Origin: Folioceros fuciformis
Taxonomy: Eukaryota > Anthocerotophyta > Anthocerotopsida > Anthocerotales
Assembly: GCA_049999805.1 (NCBI GenBank)
Contig: JBNGIO010006320.1
Span: forward strand, 473,790-530,318
Length of the DNA: 56,529 nt
Direction: 5' to 3'
Shown here: positions 36,881 through 48,420 of the stretch, in pieces
Position numbering within the stretch: position 1 is the stretch's first letter
How the letters are laid out: every line of letters starts with the position of its first letter
The notes under the pieces: model-generated
The model's database searches: none
Seen by the model: only the letters and a program-made list of their open reading frames with translations
Told to the model about the DNA's origin: nothing
Translations under genes and position numbers: made by a program

Positions 36881-37715
36881 CTTTGCTATTGTCTTGTACA
36901 GAAAAACTCAAAATTTCATGACAGCACCATTCCACACGCGACTCTTTACCCAGTAGCTGGAACACAGTGGAGCCTCGGATAGAATTCCTGCCCGGCTCTG
37001 GCTCTGAGAAAATCTGGCTAGCATGAGTCCGAATTGCCTCTTCATCGTGCAACCCTCCGAAAATCCACTTTCAAGGCAATCTCTTCTGGATGGCTTTCTA
37101 TTCTTACGGCCCCATGTCACCCATTTCAGGCTGCACAGCTCTTCCACGGAATAGTCGAGCCTTATTCACAGCGTCTTTCATCCTCTTGTGGTACACTCCA
37201 ATTCACGTCGCACATACCAGCGTACATGCTCTGCGCAAGCGTGCTAAACGGGAGATTTCTTGCAGTGACCGCCCGAGCAAGAAGGATAGTGAGACATAAC
37301 ATTCAATCCGATGAGGACGAGCTGCACACCAACGGACCTTCAGGAGAGCTGCGTAGTTGGACATAGGAAATAACAATTCAAATACGAATGGTGTTGTTCG
37401 ACATATTTTCACTGTCAGAAATTCCTGGTTTTCTAAGCATGTCTTGTCTATCTTATCTATCGAAGAAAGTGCCTGACGAAAAAAACAAAATCGTGTAGGG
37501 GACTAGTAACCTTTTGGCGGAGGAGTGAATTAAGTAATCAAAGCTTTTTTTATCATTATTTTATTTTATTTATTTGATTAAAAAACCATATTAGCATGGA
37601 CACGTGGAGGACAATGCATGCAACTATCTTAGCATGGAGATTTCAAGGAGAATGTATGGTAGTTATAACTGAATATAGTTGTTTAACCTTTTGGTTTATT
37701 CTCTTTCCTCCTGCA
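36881..37715. other. Upstream region of PCCB
   Basis: Contains the PCCB promoter and possibly a first exon (37045 to about 36950, minus strand) encoding an Arg/Ser-rich presequence before a GTAAAG donor. 37540-37600 is AT-rich. No other gene is seen. Confidence 0.4.
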
Positions 37716-38270
37716 GTTGTGGGCGCGCCATGAAACAACTCTTGTATTCATCTCTTGCAGTTATGGAGGTGCCATTAGACAACTCTGGCACTCATCTCTT
37801 TTAGTTGTGGGGGCGCCATTTCTGAGGGGGTGCTATTAGACAACTTCATTTCTGGGGCGCTATTAGACAACTCTGGTACTCATCTCTTGCAATTATGGAG
37901 ATGCCATTAGACAACTCTGGCACTCATCTCTTGCAATTATGGAGATGCCATTAGACAACTCTGGCACTCATCTCTTGCAGTTGTGGGGGCGCCATCTGTG
38001 GGGGCGCTGTTAGACAACTCTGGTACTCATCTCTTGCAGTTGTGGAGGTGACATTAGACAAACTTTGATATGACATTAGACAAACTTTGATACTCTATCT
38101 CTTGCAATTGTGGGGGTGCCATTAGACAACTCTCGTACTCATCTTTTGCAATTGTGGGGGCGCCATTAGACAACTCTTGTACTCTATCTCTTGCAGTTGT
38201 GGAGATGCCATTAGACAACTCTCGTACTCATCTTTTGCAGTTGTGGGGGCGCCATTAGACAACTTTGGTA

Positions 38271-38370
38271 NNNNNNNNNNNNNNNNNNNNNNNNNNNNNN
38301 NNNNNNNNNNNNNNNNNNNNNNNNNNNNNNNNNNNNNNNNNNNNNNNNNNNNNNNNNNNNNNNNNNNNNN
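38271..38370. other. Assembly gap (100 N) in minisatellite
   Basis: 100 Ns flanked on both sides by the same repeat unit, so array length is unknown. Confidence 0.95.
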
Positions 38371-38661
38371 GTACTCATCTTTTGCAGTTGTGGGGGCGCC
38401 ATTAGACAACTTTGGTATTCTATCTCTTGCAGTTGTGGAGATGCCATTAGACAACTCTCGTACTCATCTTTTGCAGTTGTGGGGGCGCCATTAGACAACT
38501 TTGGTACTCTATCTCTTGCAGTTGTGGAGATGCCATTAGACAACTCTCGTACTCATCTTTTGCAGTTGTGGGGGCGCCATTAGACAACTCTAGTACTCTA
38601 TCTCTTGCAGTTTGTGGAGATGCCATTAGACAACTTTGGTACACATCTCTTGCAGTTGTGG

Positions 38662-38671
38662 NNNNNNNNNN
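38662..38671. other. Assembly gap (10 N) in minisatellite
   Basis: Only 10 Ns, unlike the 100-N gaps elsewhere. It probably marks an estimated short gap or overlap between contigs within the repeat. Confidence 0.95.
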
Positions 38672-38770
38672 TGGAGATGCCATTAGACAACTTTGGTACA
38701 CATCTCTTGCAGTTGTGGAGGTGCTATTAGACAACTCTGGTACTCATCTCTTGCAGTTGTGAGAGCGCCA

Positions 38771-38844
38771 TTAGACAACTCTGGTACTCATCTTGCCTAT
38801 TGCCTGGTTAGACAACTCTGGTACTCATCTTGCCTATTGCCTGG
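38771..38844. repeat. 37-bp tandem duplication at the end of the minisatellite
   Basis: The unit TTAGACAACTCTGGTACTCA, then TCTTGCCTATTGCCTGG, occurs twice, at 38771 and 38808. It looks like a shortened, altered form of the main repeat duplicated once. Confidence 0.85.
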
Positions 38845-39141
38845 TTGCTGTGAATGAATTGCTACACACAATGCTGTATAGGATGTCATGTTTTTCTTGG
38901 ATAAGTAGGCTGGTTTTCTACCCCTACACTATGTTTAATGGCGTTTCTTCTCGAGCTGGTCTTTTCCTCATCTAGGGAGGACAATAGGTTTCTATTGTTG
39001 ACTTGGTTGTAACTGACCTAACACAGGTCTTGGTCTACGAGCATATTGTCCTCAACTTCTTGGGTTGGGTGGTAGAGAGAGCACATGGGCCAAGATTCAT
39101 AAATACACTCCTTTACAAGCTGAACACATCTTAATCGCTTT

Positions 39142-39219
39142 GCTACCATTGAGACTCATGAGACCATGCTACCATTGAGACTCATGAGACCATGCTACCA
39201 TTGAGACTCATGAGGCCAT
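39142..39219. repeat. 26-bp unit, three tandem copies
   Basis: The unit GCTACCATTGAGACTCATGA, then GACCAT, starts at 39142, 39168 and 39194. The third copy has one change (GGCCAT). Confidence 0.9.
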
Positions 39220-40493
39220 GTGCAAGGCATTTTCCAAGTTTTTGAAGTCTTGTGCCAAAGTTGTTCATAAGATCAAAAATAGGCTTGGTCTTCCTCTTTC
39301 AAAAATAGGCTTGGTCTTTTGGCATGGGCACCAAGTACCATTTGCCAAAGGGCCAAAGGGGCAAAGGGCCATTGCTCCTTATAGAGCAATACAGAGGGCA
39401 ATACGATCTTTTGGTAGAGGGTTGGTAGAGGGTTGTTCATTGTTCTATAATGAGCATTAGCTCAAGAGTTGGCCAATGCCATATGCAGGATGATGAAATT
39501 GGCCAAGAGACGACATCAGCAACTCCATGGTAGATATACCTTTTCCTCCTCTTGAACCATGATATTTTATGTGCTATTGGTAATAGTAATTAGACTTTGG
39601 GGATTAGCCCCTAGTATCTTAATCACTATTTATTTCCTTCTTTAAGCTTTAGGGATAGATCGACTTTTTCATTCTTGTGAATCTAAAATAAATGGATATA
39701 AACTTTTAAAGATATAACTGTCCTGTGATTTGTATTGACTTATTAAAGTAAAACCCTTGAAACATAATCCAAAAGGAGAAACATGAAGGTACTAGGTACT
39801 TGTAGGACAAGCAGTAGTGGTTTGCTTTTTGCCTTTGCTTGCACCTTTTGCCTTTTTTTTGGCTTTTGGCTAGCTTTGCATTTGCCCATGGGGTTCACAC
39901 GCTCCAAAACACTGCATAATGCATGGGTGTGAAAGTACATACGTAGGGTGCGGCCCCAACAACCCAACCAAGAAACATTCTTGAGTCATGACTAAGTCGG
40001 GATGCAAGGAAAATGCCGTAAGCAATGCAAAGCAAAGGGCCCCACTCCGCCTACAGTCCCGCATGTTATCATGATGGGCTGTGCCGATTACGTGGGCCCA
40101 CGCAAAAGAAATGATTCGAGGTCCTGGGCTTCCGGTCCCGCGCTCCTTATATCTCCCAAAAATAAATTTCCGCTCTCCTTCGACATACGCCAGGGTAGCC
40201 TCGTAAGGTGTACCCGCTAGATTTTCACCATCTCCGGAGTACACACTTTTGGCAGCGAGTAGGTCAATCGGCCCGTCCTGAGCCTGCAGGCCCTGCAAGC
40301 CACATGATAAAGTAAGGAGCCACCCACAGGTCGGCCCATCCCGTTTCACACGGAGTCGGGATACGAGCTTGTAATAATCGCGCCATGTGCCGACATTGAA
40401 CCGTAGGGGGTGTGGCCGCATCCCCTGACCCAGCGCCTCGCGCGACAGGACACCAGTCGAGCTGGTTATCACTTGCGCCTGACAACATGGCCC

Positions 40494-40593
40494 NNNNNNN
40501 NNNNNNNNNNNNNNNNNNNNNNNNNNNNNNNNNNNNNNNNNNNNNNNNNNNNNNNNNNNNNNNNNNNNNNNNNNNNNNNNNNNNNNNNNNNNN
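40494..40593. other. Assembly gap (100 N) upstream of the receptor kinase
   Basis: 100 Ns between C-rich flanks; part of the promoter may be missing. Confidence 0.95.
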
Positions 40594-41126
40594 CCCCCCT
40601 ATTCCGTACTCCTCAAATACTGGATTTCGCGCACCAGATAAGGGAGCCAACCATACCCCCGTCCTGCCTTGTCGGCCGCCGCGCAACCGCCGCGTGGAGT
40701 CCTGTCGGGACCAAGTTCCTGCGCAGAGTTGCCAGACTAACGTGCGTCCTGTCAGGGGGGCCGGGAGCAGCGAGCTCGCCCTCTCCTACAAGCAACGCTG
40801 CTCCTGGCCATGGTCCCCCAGGGGCCCCCTCGATCCGCCGCTTCTTGCACCCTTGGCGCCGGGACACAACGCCGAGGCCTTGTGGTAACTTCCTCCCGGT
40901 CCCTGGAATGGGACGATCGGGACATCTGGCTGGGAGTAGCAGCAGCCGCAGCAGCAGCACTGCCAGCCGGGACATCCTGTCGGGAGCAAGTGGCAGCCTT
41001 CTCGGGCTCCCCGGAATGGGACGCTGGCGATCGGGCCAACAGTATACCGGGAGCAGCATCACGATTCCCAGCCGGGACGCAATGCAGCAGGCTGCAGCGA
41101 GCTGTGGCCCCTCGGGTCTCCGGGAA

Positions 41127-44100
41127 ATGAGGGCGTCGGGACACCTCGTCGGGAGACGAACTGCGCTGCATCTGCGCCTGGGACTGGCGCTGCTGCTGGT
41201 CCTGGCGCTGGGAGTGTGCAGCAGGGGGGACGACACGGCGGTGCTGCTGCAGCTCAAGGCCGGGCTGCACGATCCCACTGGCGCGCTGGGATCGTGGGTG
41301 GCGGGCACCGCGGTGTGCGAGTGGGCGGGAGTCCGGTGCGGGGCCGCGGGGGAGGTGACGGAGCTTCGGCTGGCGGCCAAGAATCTGAGTGGAGAGCTAC
41401 CGGCCGCCGTGGGAGGGCTGGCGGCCTTGGAGGTGCTGGACTTGGGATTGAATCAGCTGCAGGGATTGCTCCCCTCAGAGCTGGCCAGTCTCGGGGCGCT
41501 CACGCTGCTCAACCTGACGTTCAATAATTTCTCCGGGGAGTTCCCGACGGGGTTCGGCGGGGTGCGGGGGCTGGTGGCCATCGACGCCTACAGCAATTCC
41601 TTTACGGGGCCGCTGCCGGAGGACCTCCCGGACCNNNNNNNNNNNNNNNNNNNNNNNNNNNNNNNNNNNNNNNNNNNNNNNNNNNNNNNNNNNNNNNNNN
41701 NNNNNNNNNNNNNNNNNNNNNNNNNNNNNNNNNNGAGATACTGCATCTCGGGGGGAGCTACTTCCAGGGAAGCATTCCCGCCAGATACGGCGGCTTCGCC
41801 AGCCTCCGCTTCCTGCACCTGGCGGGGAACTCGCTGGAAGGGGAGGTGCCGGGGGAGCTGGGGAATTTGTCCACGCTGGAGCATCTGGAGCTCGGGTACA
41901 ACGGGCTGTCGGGGGGCTTCCCGCCGGAGCTCGGGAGGCTGTCCCGGCTGGAGTATCTGGACCTGAGTTACACGGGCTTGGCGGGGCAGTTGCCACCAGA
42001 GTTGGGGAATCTGAGTAGCCTGGGCTCGCTCTTCCTTGAGCAGAACTCGCTGAATGGGAGCCTGCCGGAGGAGATCGGCAAGCTGCAGCGGCTGCAGTCG
42101 CTGGACCTGTCGCAGAACCATCTGTCGGGGCCCCTGCCGGGCCCCATGGGGGGCATGAAAAAAAAAAAAAACCTCAACCTGCTCATGAACAACGTCAGCG
42201 GGAGCCTCCCGAGCTGGATTGCGCAGCTCCCGAACCTGGTGACCGTCTATCTGTGGGGAAACCGTCTCACGGGGAGCTTGCCGGCGGAGTGGGGGACTAG
42301 TGCTGCGCTGCAGCGTGTGGACTTGTCGCAAAACCAGCTGAGCGGGCCCATTCCCCAGGATCTGTGTCACGGGGGCGCATTGCAGGCCGTCCTGCTCTTC
42401 GACAATCAGCTCAGCGGAAGCATCCCGGGCAGCCTGGCCACCTGCGTTTCCCTGCAGCGGGTGCGCCTTCAACGCAACATGCTGAGCGGGGAGATTCCAC
42501 CGGGCCTGGGCTTGCTCCCGAGCCTCAACTGGCTGGAGCTGGCCAACAACTCCCTCACCGGGACAGTCCCCCCAGATCTGCTTCAGGCCTCCACGGGGAA
42601 CATGAGCTTCATCGACCTAAGCACCAACTTGTTGAGTGGAACTCTCCCTGTGGGAGAACCCTGGACCGCCTGTCAGAGGCTCCAGGAACTACACATGGCG
42701 CAGAATTCCCTCACTGGGAGCATCCCCGCCCTCATCTCCTCCTGCCCCCTTCTCACCAGCCTGGACTTCTCGCAGAACAACTTCACCGGGAGCATCCCTG
42801 GGGAGCTGGGCCTGTGCCAGCGTCTGGTGTCCCTCAACCTAAGCAAAAATTTGCTGAGCGGCGAGATCCCGGACTCGCTGGCGGATCTCCCGCAGCTGGC
42901 CATTCTGGACGTGTCCAGCAACCAGCTCACCGGCAGAATCCCGCCCACTCTCGGCTCTGCCATCAGCTTGGACTCCATCAACGTCTCCTACAACCAGCTC
43001 ACCGGCCCGCTGCCCACCGTCGGCGTCTTCCCCTACCTCAACATTTCCTACTACATTGGGAACCCGGGCCTATGCGGGAACAACCTCACCAACGAATGCG
43101 ACTCATTAGAATCGCCCGGGCCCTCGTCCCCGCAGCCCATCCACCAGAGGTACTCGTCCATCTCCCGGCAGACGAGACGCAAAGTGGTCGCCGTGGTGGC
43201 GGCCATCTTCGGGGCCACGGGACTCGTCCTGCTCGTTTCTCTAGCCTGCTATGTGCGGCACCAGGGAGACTGGCCCTGGTGCGTCAGCCTGGGCTTCTCC
43301 CGGCCCGACTTCAACCACCTCAACTCCGAGGCCTGGCCATGGAAGCTCACGGCCTTCCAGAAGGTAGGCTTCGCGGCAGCCGACGTGGTGGAGTGCGTGA
43401 AGGAGGCGAACCAGATCGGGCAGGGCGGAGCGGGCACCGTGTACAAGGGGGAGATGGAGAGCGGGGAGGTGGTGGCCGTGAAGAAGCTGCGGGGGAGCCG
43501 GAAGAGTCTTTCTCCGCTTGAGGATCACGGCTTCTCGGCGGAGGTGCAATTGCTAGGGAACATTCGGCACCGGAACGTGGTCCGCCTTCTGGCTTACTGC
43601 TCCAACAACGACACCGAGCTGCTGGTGTACGACTACATGCCCAACGGGAGCCTCGGGGAGGCGCTGCACGGCAAGGGCAGGGCCACCAACGTGCTGGCGG
43701 ATTGGGTGACGCGGTACAAGATCGCGGTGGGCGTGGCGCAGGGACTTTGCTACCTTCACCACAACTGCAGCCGCAGGATCGTCCACCGTGACGTCAAGTC
43801 CAACAACATCCTGCTTGATTCCGACATGGAAGCGTGCGTCGCGGATTTCGGGGTGGCTAAGCTCTTCGCCACCGGGGACAAGAAGGAGACTATGTCCACC
43901 ATCGCTGGCTCTTACGGATACATCGCTCCAGGTGTGTATGCGACTGCATGTTTGCTTCTGGATGCAATTTTCACGTGATGACCATGACGCGGACAGTGAT
44001 CGATGGAATGGATGCTGCAGAGTATGCGTACACCATGAAGGTGGACGAGAAGACGGACATCTACAGCTTCGGGGTGGTGTTGCTAGAGCTGCTCACGGGA

Positions 44101-44394
44101 AGGAGGCCCGCTGAGCCGGAATTCGGAGGGAACCTGGATATCGTGGAGTGGGTCGGGTGCAGGCTGCAGAAGCAAGGGTGGGTGACGGAGGTGCTGGATT
44201 CTAACCTGGGCGCGGCTTGTAGCTCGGTGCAGGAGGAGATGCTGCTGGTGCTCAGGATTGCGCTGCGCTGCACATCGCGCTACCCTGAGGACCGACCTTC
44301 CATGCGGGACGTGGTCACCATGTTAGCAGAAGCTGAACCCCGGCGGAAGGGGTCCTTCAAGAACCCGCTTTGGTCTGCGTCCAATCGCATCTAG
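41127..44394 (+). CDS. LRR receptor-like kinase of the CLE-receptor clade (TDR/PXY-like)
   Basis: Two exons: 41127-43931 and 44021-44394, with the intron after SYGYIAP in the activation segment. N-terminal signal peptide (LRLGLALLLVLALGVCSRG), LRR cap (LLQLKAGLHDPTGALGSW, WAGVRC), about twenty 24-residue LRRs (PPELGNLSSLGSLFLEQNSL), one transmembrane helix (VVAVVAAIFGATGLVLLVSL), then kinase: GQGGAGTVYKG, VAVKKL, IVHRDVKSNNILLD, DFGVAKLF, DIYSFGVVLLELLTGRRP, EDRPSMRDVV. SYFQGSIPARYGG, LCHGGALQAVLLFDNQLSG and GSIVEWV-type spacing place it nearest TDR/PXY, which binds TDIF/CLE peptides; BAM/CLV1 are next. The ATG at 41127 directly precedes the signal peptide. The frame is broken across the N gap. 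A run of 14 A in an LRR is unusual. Confidence 0.9.
41635..41734. other. Assembly gap (100 N) in the LRR region of the receptor kinase
   Basis: The reading frames left (ending GPLPEDLPD) and right (starting EILHLGGSYF) differ by 2 relative to 100 Ns. In related receptors only about one LRR lies between these points, so the true missing length is probably small. Confidence 0.95.
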
Positions 44395-44635
44395 CGACAC
44401 CTCACGCCGCCCGACAATTTTTGACACTTCGCGGGTACGCTTTCCTAAGAATGTAGGAGGTAGTTATAGCCAATCTAAGGGAGCAACAGTCTTCTCCAGG
44501 ATATAGGCGTAGACTAAATAGTGTACATTCCACACTTTCTCCTCTTCAGAACTTGTATGCTCGACAAACTGCTCTGAAGAACGTCGGCTTGCTGGTCAGT
44601 AACTCAGAATTTAGAAGAAGCGATCCGGGCCTTGC
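44395..44635. terminator. Convergent 3' region, receptor kinase and omega-amidase
   Basis: 241 bp between converging stop codons; the 3'UTRs must be short or overlap. No canonical AATAAA is seen on the plus strand; AGACTAAATAG at about 44512 is a weak candidate. Confidence 0.35.
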
Positions 44636-46632
44636 TCAAGCGGTCCTGTTCACAAGCGTGTACAGGTCTCCCCTCCTTTGATGTTGTAAAGGCATATTGC
44701 TTCTGCAGACAAACAACAGGCAGAAGAGGTGAGGACACTTGCTAGTAACCGGACACTTCCACCAAGGTTGAGAAAGCATTTAACTTACCGCCTGTCTTCA
44801 ATGACCGAATAGTCAAGGTCTGCAAACACAGTTGTCTCGCTGTGTTCCGTGGTTGCAATCACCTCCCCGAACTGAACATGCCAGTTAAGTCATTCAGCAC
44901 CTTGCGGAGCCGGTCAAGTAACTGCCCGAGATACGAAGAACAAGAGCAGTGTGGTTACTCACTGGACCCACAACTGTAGAATGACCCCAAGCGTGATAGC
45001 TTGCGCTTGTATCTCGAGCTGGTGAGCAGGTTATTACGTACAACTGCAAAAGGCATCGGTTCACCCGATGAGGAATACTTCAGCACATGCAACAACTGAA
45101 TATGGCCGTTTTAGAGATTAGGGCTATCGCCCTCACCTGATTGTCCACAGCTCTGAATTCGACGATGAAGAGAAGTTGAGAAGAGCACAAGATACCAAAA
45201 TCAGCACAAGGCAATCAAAGAACGCGAAAAGCAAACTCAAGGGGTCAGCTGTGAACGACACATCACCTTGCCCTCGATAAAAGTTCCCAGTGAAGAGGGC
45301 CTGTAGTCATATTGAAAGCTCCAGGATAACAGATAACATGCACTCCTGCACGTTACTAGCTGAAGTTCACTGGCAAAATCTTGGAGAATCTGCCCATGTG
45401 CATGACCATCCATTCTATCATCCCTTACCTTTGGCAGCATACAGCATAGCAAGCTCTGGGAATCGGATGTCATAGCAGATGCCCACTCCAATACGACCTA
45501 CATCTGCACAGCCAATTGCAGCAGTGAGGTGGAGTGAGTCGCCCCAGATGTCATAAGCTTGTATCCAGTGGCCACTGCACAATCAAGGTTGGCACCAGTG
45601 TCAACGACGGTCAAACTATCCCCTGGAGTCAAGGTCTCAGACTCCTTGAAGGTTATCTTCCCAGGGATGTCAATATCAAACAGATGCACCTGTAAAAACA
45701 CAATCGGCACACGCAAAATCAATGCTCCTCCTGCTTCGGGTGATTCTCATGCTAGAGCAGGGAAGCATATTATGCTACATATTGCACCTTTCGGTGTTTA
45801 GCCTTGAGCTCCCCATTCTTGTCATAGACCAAGCAGGTATTGTAGAGCTTGTCACCAACTCGCTCAGGTATGGATCCACCAACTATTGTAACCCCCTTCT
45901 CACGGGCCACAGCAGAAAGCATTGAAGACGATGGAGAATCGCCATCGATAACTTCTGCGTAAACTGGGAAGCTAGCATTCGAGTAAGGACAGTTCCACAT
46001 CTCCTGGGTATCCAACACAGACATGAGCATATTTCCCAGTGTTCAGAGGAAACACCCAATAGAAACGACACGAATTACCAGCCGATACAGGACCTGATTC
46101 CATCAAGCAGCTCAGAATACTCACAGGTAAAACAACAAGCTGAGCCCCTTCATCCGCAGCTTTCTCAATCACAGCCCGAGCATGCCCTATGTTTGCATTT
46201 TTTTCGTTGGACACTGCGAGCTGGCATAGAGCCACCCTAACCTGCAAGGCGTTTGCAACAGATTTTTTCAGCAAAACATGCCCACATTTCACTGCATAAA
46301 GGAGGTGACAAGGGATCCCAGAAGACTATGTCTTGAGTGTTAACCTTCTTCCCACTCGGAGCGGGGCCAAGAGACTGAGTTGGAGGCTCCCGAGCTGCGG
46401 AAGCATCCAAACCTGACTCGCCTCCCATTCCTCGAACTGCAATCCTTCTAACCGTTTTGCAGGCCAAGTACTCGGGAAAACTCGAGGACTGTCTGCGCGA
46501 ACCCGCAAACGGAGAAACCCGTGTTGCCTTAGATTCCAGAGGCACCCGTCCCTCCGGAGTTAATGGTGCGGCAAAGGAGGAACGAAAACACGACGATGAG
46601 CGCTCGTTTGTCGGTGTTGTGAGCGATCTCAT
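44636..46632 (-). CDS. Omega-amidase / Nit2-like nitrilase-superfamily hydrolase
   Basis: Ten exons on the minus strand: 46632-46345, 46241-46125, 46003-45788, 45689-45596, 45503-45429, 45345-45267, 45152-45137 (16 nt), 45043-44963, 44871-44789, 44702-44636 (371 aa, phases close). The Glu-Lys-Cys triad is visible: Glu at the [13 protein letters not shown] junction, Lys in [13 protein letters not shown], Cys in [16 protein letters not shown]. Other blocks are [34 protein letters not shown] and [13 protein letters not shown]. The family deaminates alpha-ketoglutaramate and alpha-ketosuccinamate. An upstream in-frame ATG (46854) would add 74 residues; I prefer 46632 because the length then matches plant homologues and the N-terminus is Ser/Arg-rich like an organelle transit peptide. 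Confidence 0.9.
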
Positions 46633-48149
46633 ACGAGGCCACTGTACCCGCTGGATTGATTTTATCAGCTCATAATTTGCCTCGAGAGCACCTCTCCAAC
46701 CGACAGCCCCTTTGATGGGCCAAGAGGCCGCGCGAACTACGTGAGCCGAGCTGGCCTGAGCGACAAGCATGTCCTCTGCTGAAGTCCGGCACGAAAAGGG
46801 AAACCGCAGACAATCGGTCATGCATGAGCTGCCGATCACGACTGCCTGCTGCACATACCGTAAGCTGGATTTCAGGATGCTACGCCATGTCGCAGACAGG
46901 CCCGCTCACAACGTGGGCATGCGATCCGTGCAAGGGCCCTCCACATCCTTAAATCCAAGGGCCAGCCGCGAAAGGCCAGTGCACTTCGTTACCCTACAAC
47001 TTTTGTACATGGCAGTGCTCAAGCTTGAAAGAGGACTTCGCCTCTTCCAAGGCCATCACAGGCATGTTTCCCCCACAAATGCAAGGATCTGTTCCCGTGA
47101 CATCGGATCATTCATGCAAAGTTCGTTCCCTGATCCATCGAAACCAGCAATGAAGATGAAATTCAACCTGACAAAAAACATGCCTGTGAGGAAAGCTTTA
47201 TTTTGAAACAATCCATAGAAATGGAATACAACTCGTCAACTCCACACAAATAAACGAGCATCCGCATGTAAGATCTGAACTATCAGAACCTCTATCACTC
47301 AGCTGGAGCCCTAGCCAATGATCTTGCTCGCCTCCTGTACTCTCCCACCGCAAACCCTTGCCCCTGTCTCAAGCGAAGCCCAAACAGAACGAGACATGAC
47401 AAGGGCACGGTGTGCCGTACAGAGCAAACAGATCGCGCATGCACAGAAGAAGAAATTGGCCACAACAAGCTCCAAACGAAGCCGCGAGCAACGGAAGGGA
47501 CTCCGAGGCCAATTACTCATGAGAAGCTGCAGAGCTCACATGAGTCACTGGCCAAGGAGACTCTTCCCGCGACCATTGTCTTCCCGACGGACTGAACGCT
47601 TGGGGCATCAAAGGATTGAACCTGTCTCCCCGCCAGACACCAGGTAAACACTCAGCCAGTGAGCCAGAAGATAGCAGAAGAAAGAGTCACCTGGACCACA
47701 TCCGCATCCACAGCTCTAAAGTTAGGACCGTGCAATACGTCTCCTCTTTGCCACGGGAGATAAGGGCTAAACCACAAACCCGTGAACCCTCGCATTCACG
47801 GACTTCACGGTGGCAGTGGGAGTTGGTGTTCATCATGGACGCGAACAGGTACTGTAGGTAGTTACTCACGCTTCTTCAAGTAGCTGCTTGGTACTTAATG
47901 TACCGTACACATAATACATTTTTTTTGTATTTGCTAAGAACACAGTACCGTACGTGGTCCGACCCCAAGGAGTCATTCGGCGTAAAATAGTTGAAATTAA
48001 TCAATATTGAATGTTTAAAATATTATTATCTAAATATTGATTGTTCAGAAAATTTCTTCCACTATGTGCCTAGAATGAAGAAATGCTGGGTTGCTCAAGG
48101 ATGAAAGTGTTGGTGAAGAAATAAGGGAGACGATGTTGAGGAACAGGCC
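46633..48149. other. Upstream region of the omega-amidase gene; otherwise nothing recognised
   Basis: 1.5 kb with no convincing gene. Short ORFs on both strands lack motifs. 47910-48050 is AT-rich. Confidence 0.45.
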
Positions 48150-48420
48150 GGTTACCATGCTTTTCATGGAGCTTCCCTGGATCCATAGCATTATCATGCT
48201 TTCCATGAAGCTTCCCTGGATCCATAGCATTATCATGCTTTCCAGAGCTTCCCTAGATCCATAGCATTATCATGCTTTCCATGGAGCTTCCCTAGATCCA
48301 TAGCATTATCATGCTTTCCATGGAGCTTCCCTGGATCCATAGCATTATCATGCTTTCCATGGAGCTTCCCTGGATCCATAGCATTACCATACTTTCCATG
48401 GAACTTCTCTTGGAAACTCA
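48150..48420. repeat. 39-bp tandem repeat, about seven copies
   Basis: The unit GAGCTTCCCTGGATCCATAG, then CATTATCATGCTTTCCATG, has its TTCCCT anchor at 48173, 48212, 48249, 48288, 48327, 48366 and (diverged) 48405. Every spacing is 39 bp except 48212-48249, which is 37 bp because two bases are missing. 39 is a multiple of 3. Confidence 0.95.

Larger units (their letters stand above)
37716..38835. repeat. Minisatellite, 44/45-bp unit with 89-bp higher-order dimers
   Basis: The unit runs roughly ACTCATCTCTTGCAGTTGTG, then GGGGCGCCATTAGACAACTC. It is repeated in tandem about two dozen times, with variants (AATTATGGAGATGCC versus GTTGTGGGGGCGCC). Between about 38130 and 38600 a 45-bp variant (CTATCTCTTGCAG, GAGATGCC) alternates with a 44-bp variant (CATCTTTTGCAG, GGGGCGCC), giving a near-perfect 89-bp dimer. 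The left part is more diverged. The unit length is not a multiple of 3, so it is not coding. Two N gaps fall inside it, as expected for a collapsed repeat. Confidence 0.95.
38845..41126. other. Spacer before the receptor kinase: small repeats, unrecognised sequence, one gap
   Basis: No gene is recognised. It contains a 26-bp triplicate (39142-39219), a doubled AAAAATAGGCTTGGTCTT near 39272 and 39300, and a 100-N gap. A minus-strand frame of 200 codons at 39870-40472 has no recognisable domain. 40600-41126 is GC-rich, with repeated CGGGACA..CGGGAG motifs, and is probably the leader/promoter of the receptor kinase. Confidence 0.45.

Noticed and set aside
38122-38734. ORFs through the minisatellite and its N gaps
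   Set aside because: The 44/45-bp unit is not a multiple of three; the frames persist only because the 89-bp dimer rarely contains stops and Ns were translated as X.
39870-40472. Minus-strand frame of 200 codons
   Set aside because: No recognisable domain, mixed composition, adjacent to repeats and a gap. It could be a retroelement fragment, but nothing in it supports that.
40410-41126. N-terminal extension of the receptor kinase through the N gap
   Set aside because: The signal peptide directly follows the ATG at 41127; an upstream extension would bury it. The extension is low-complexity and runs through Ns.
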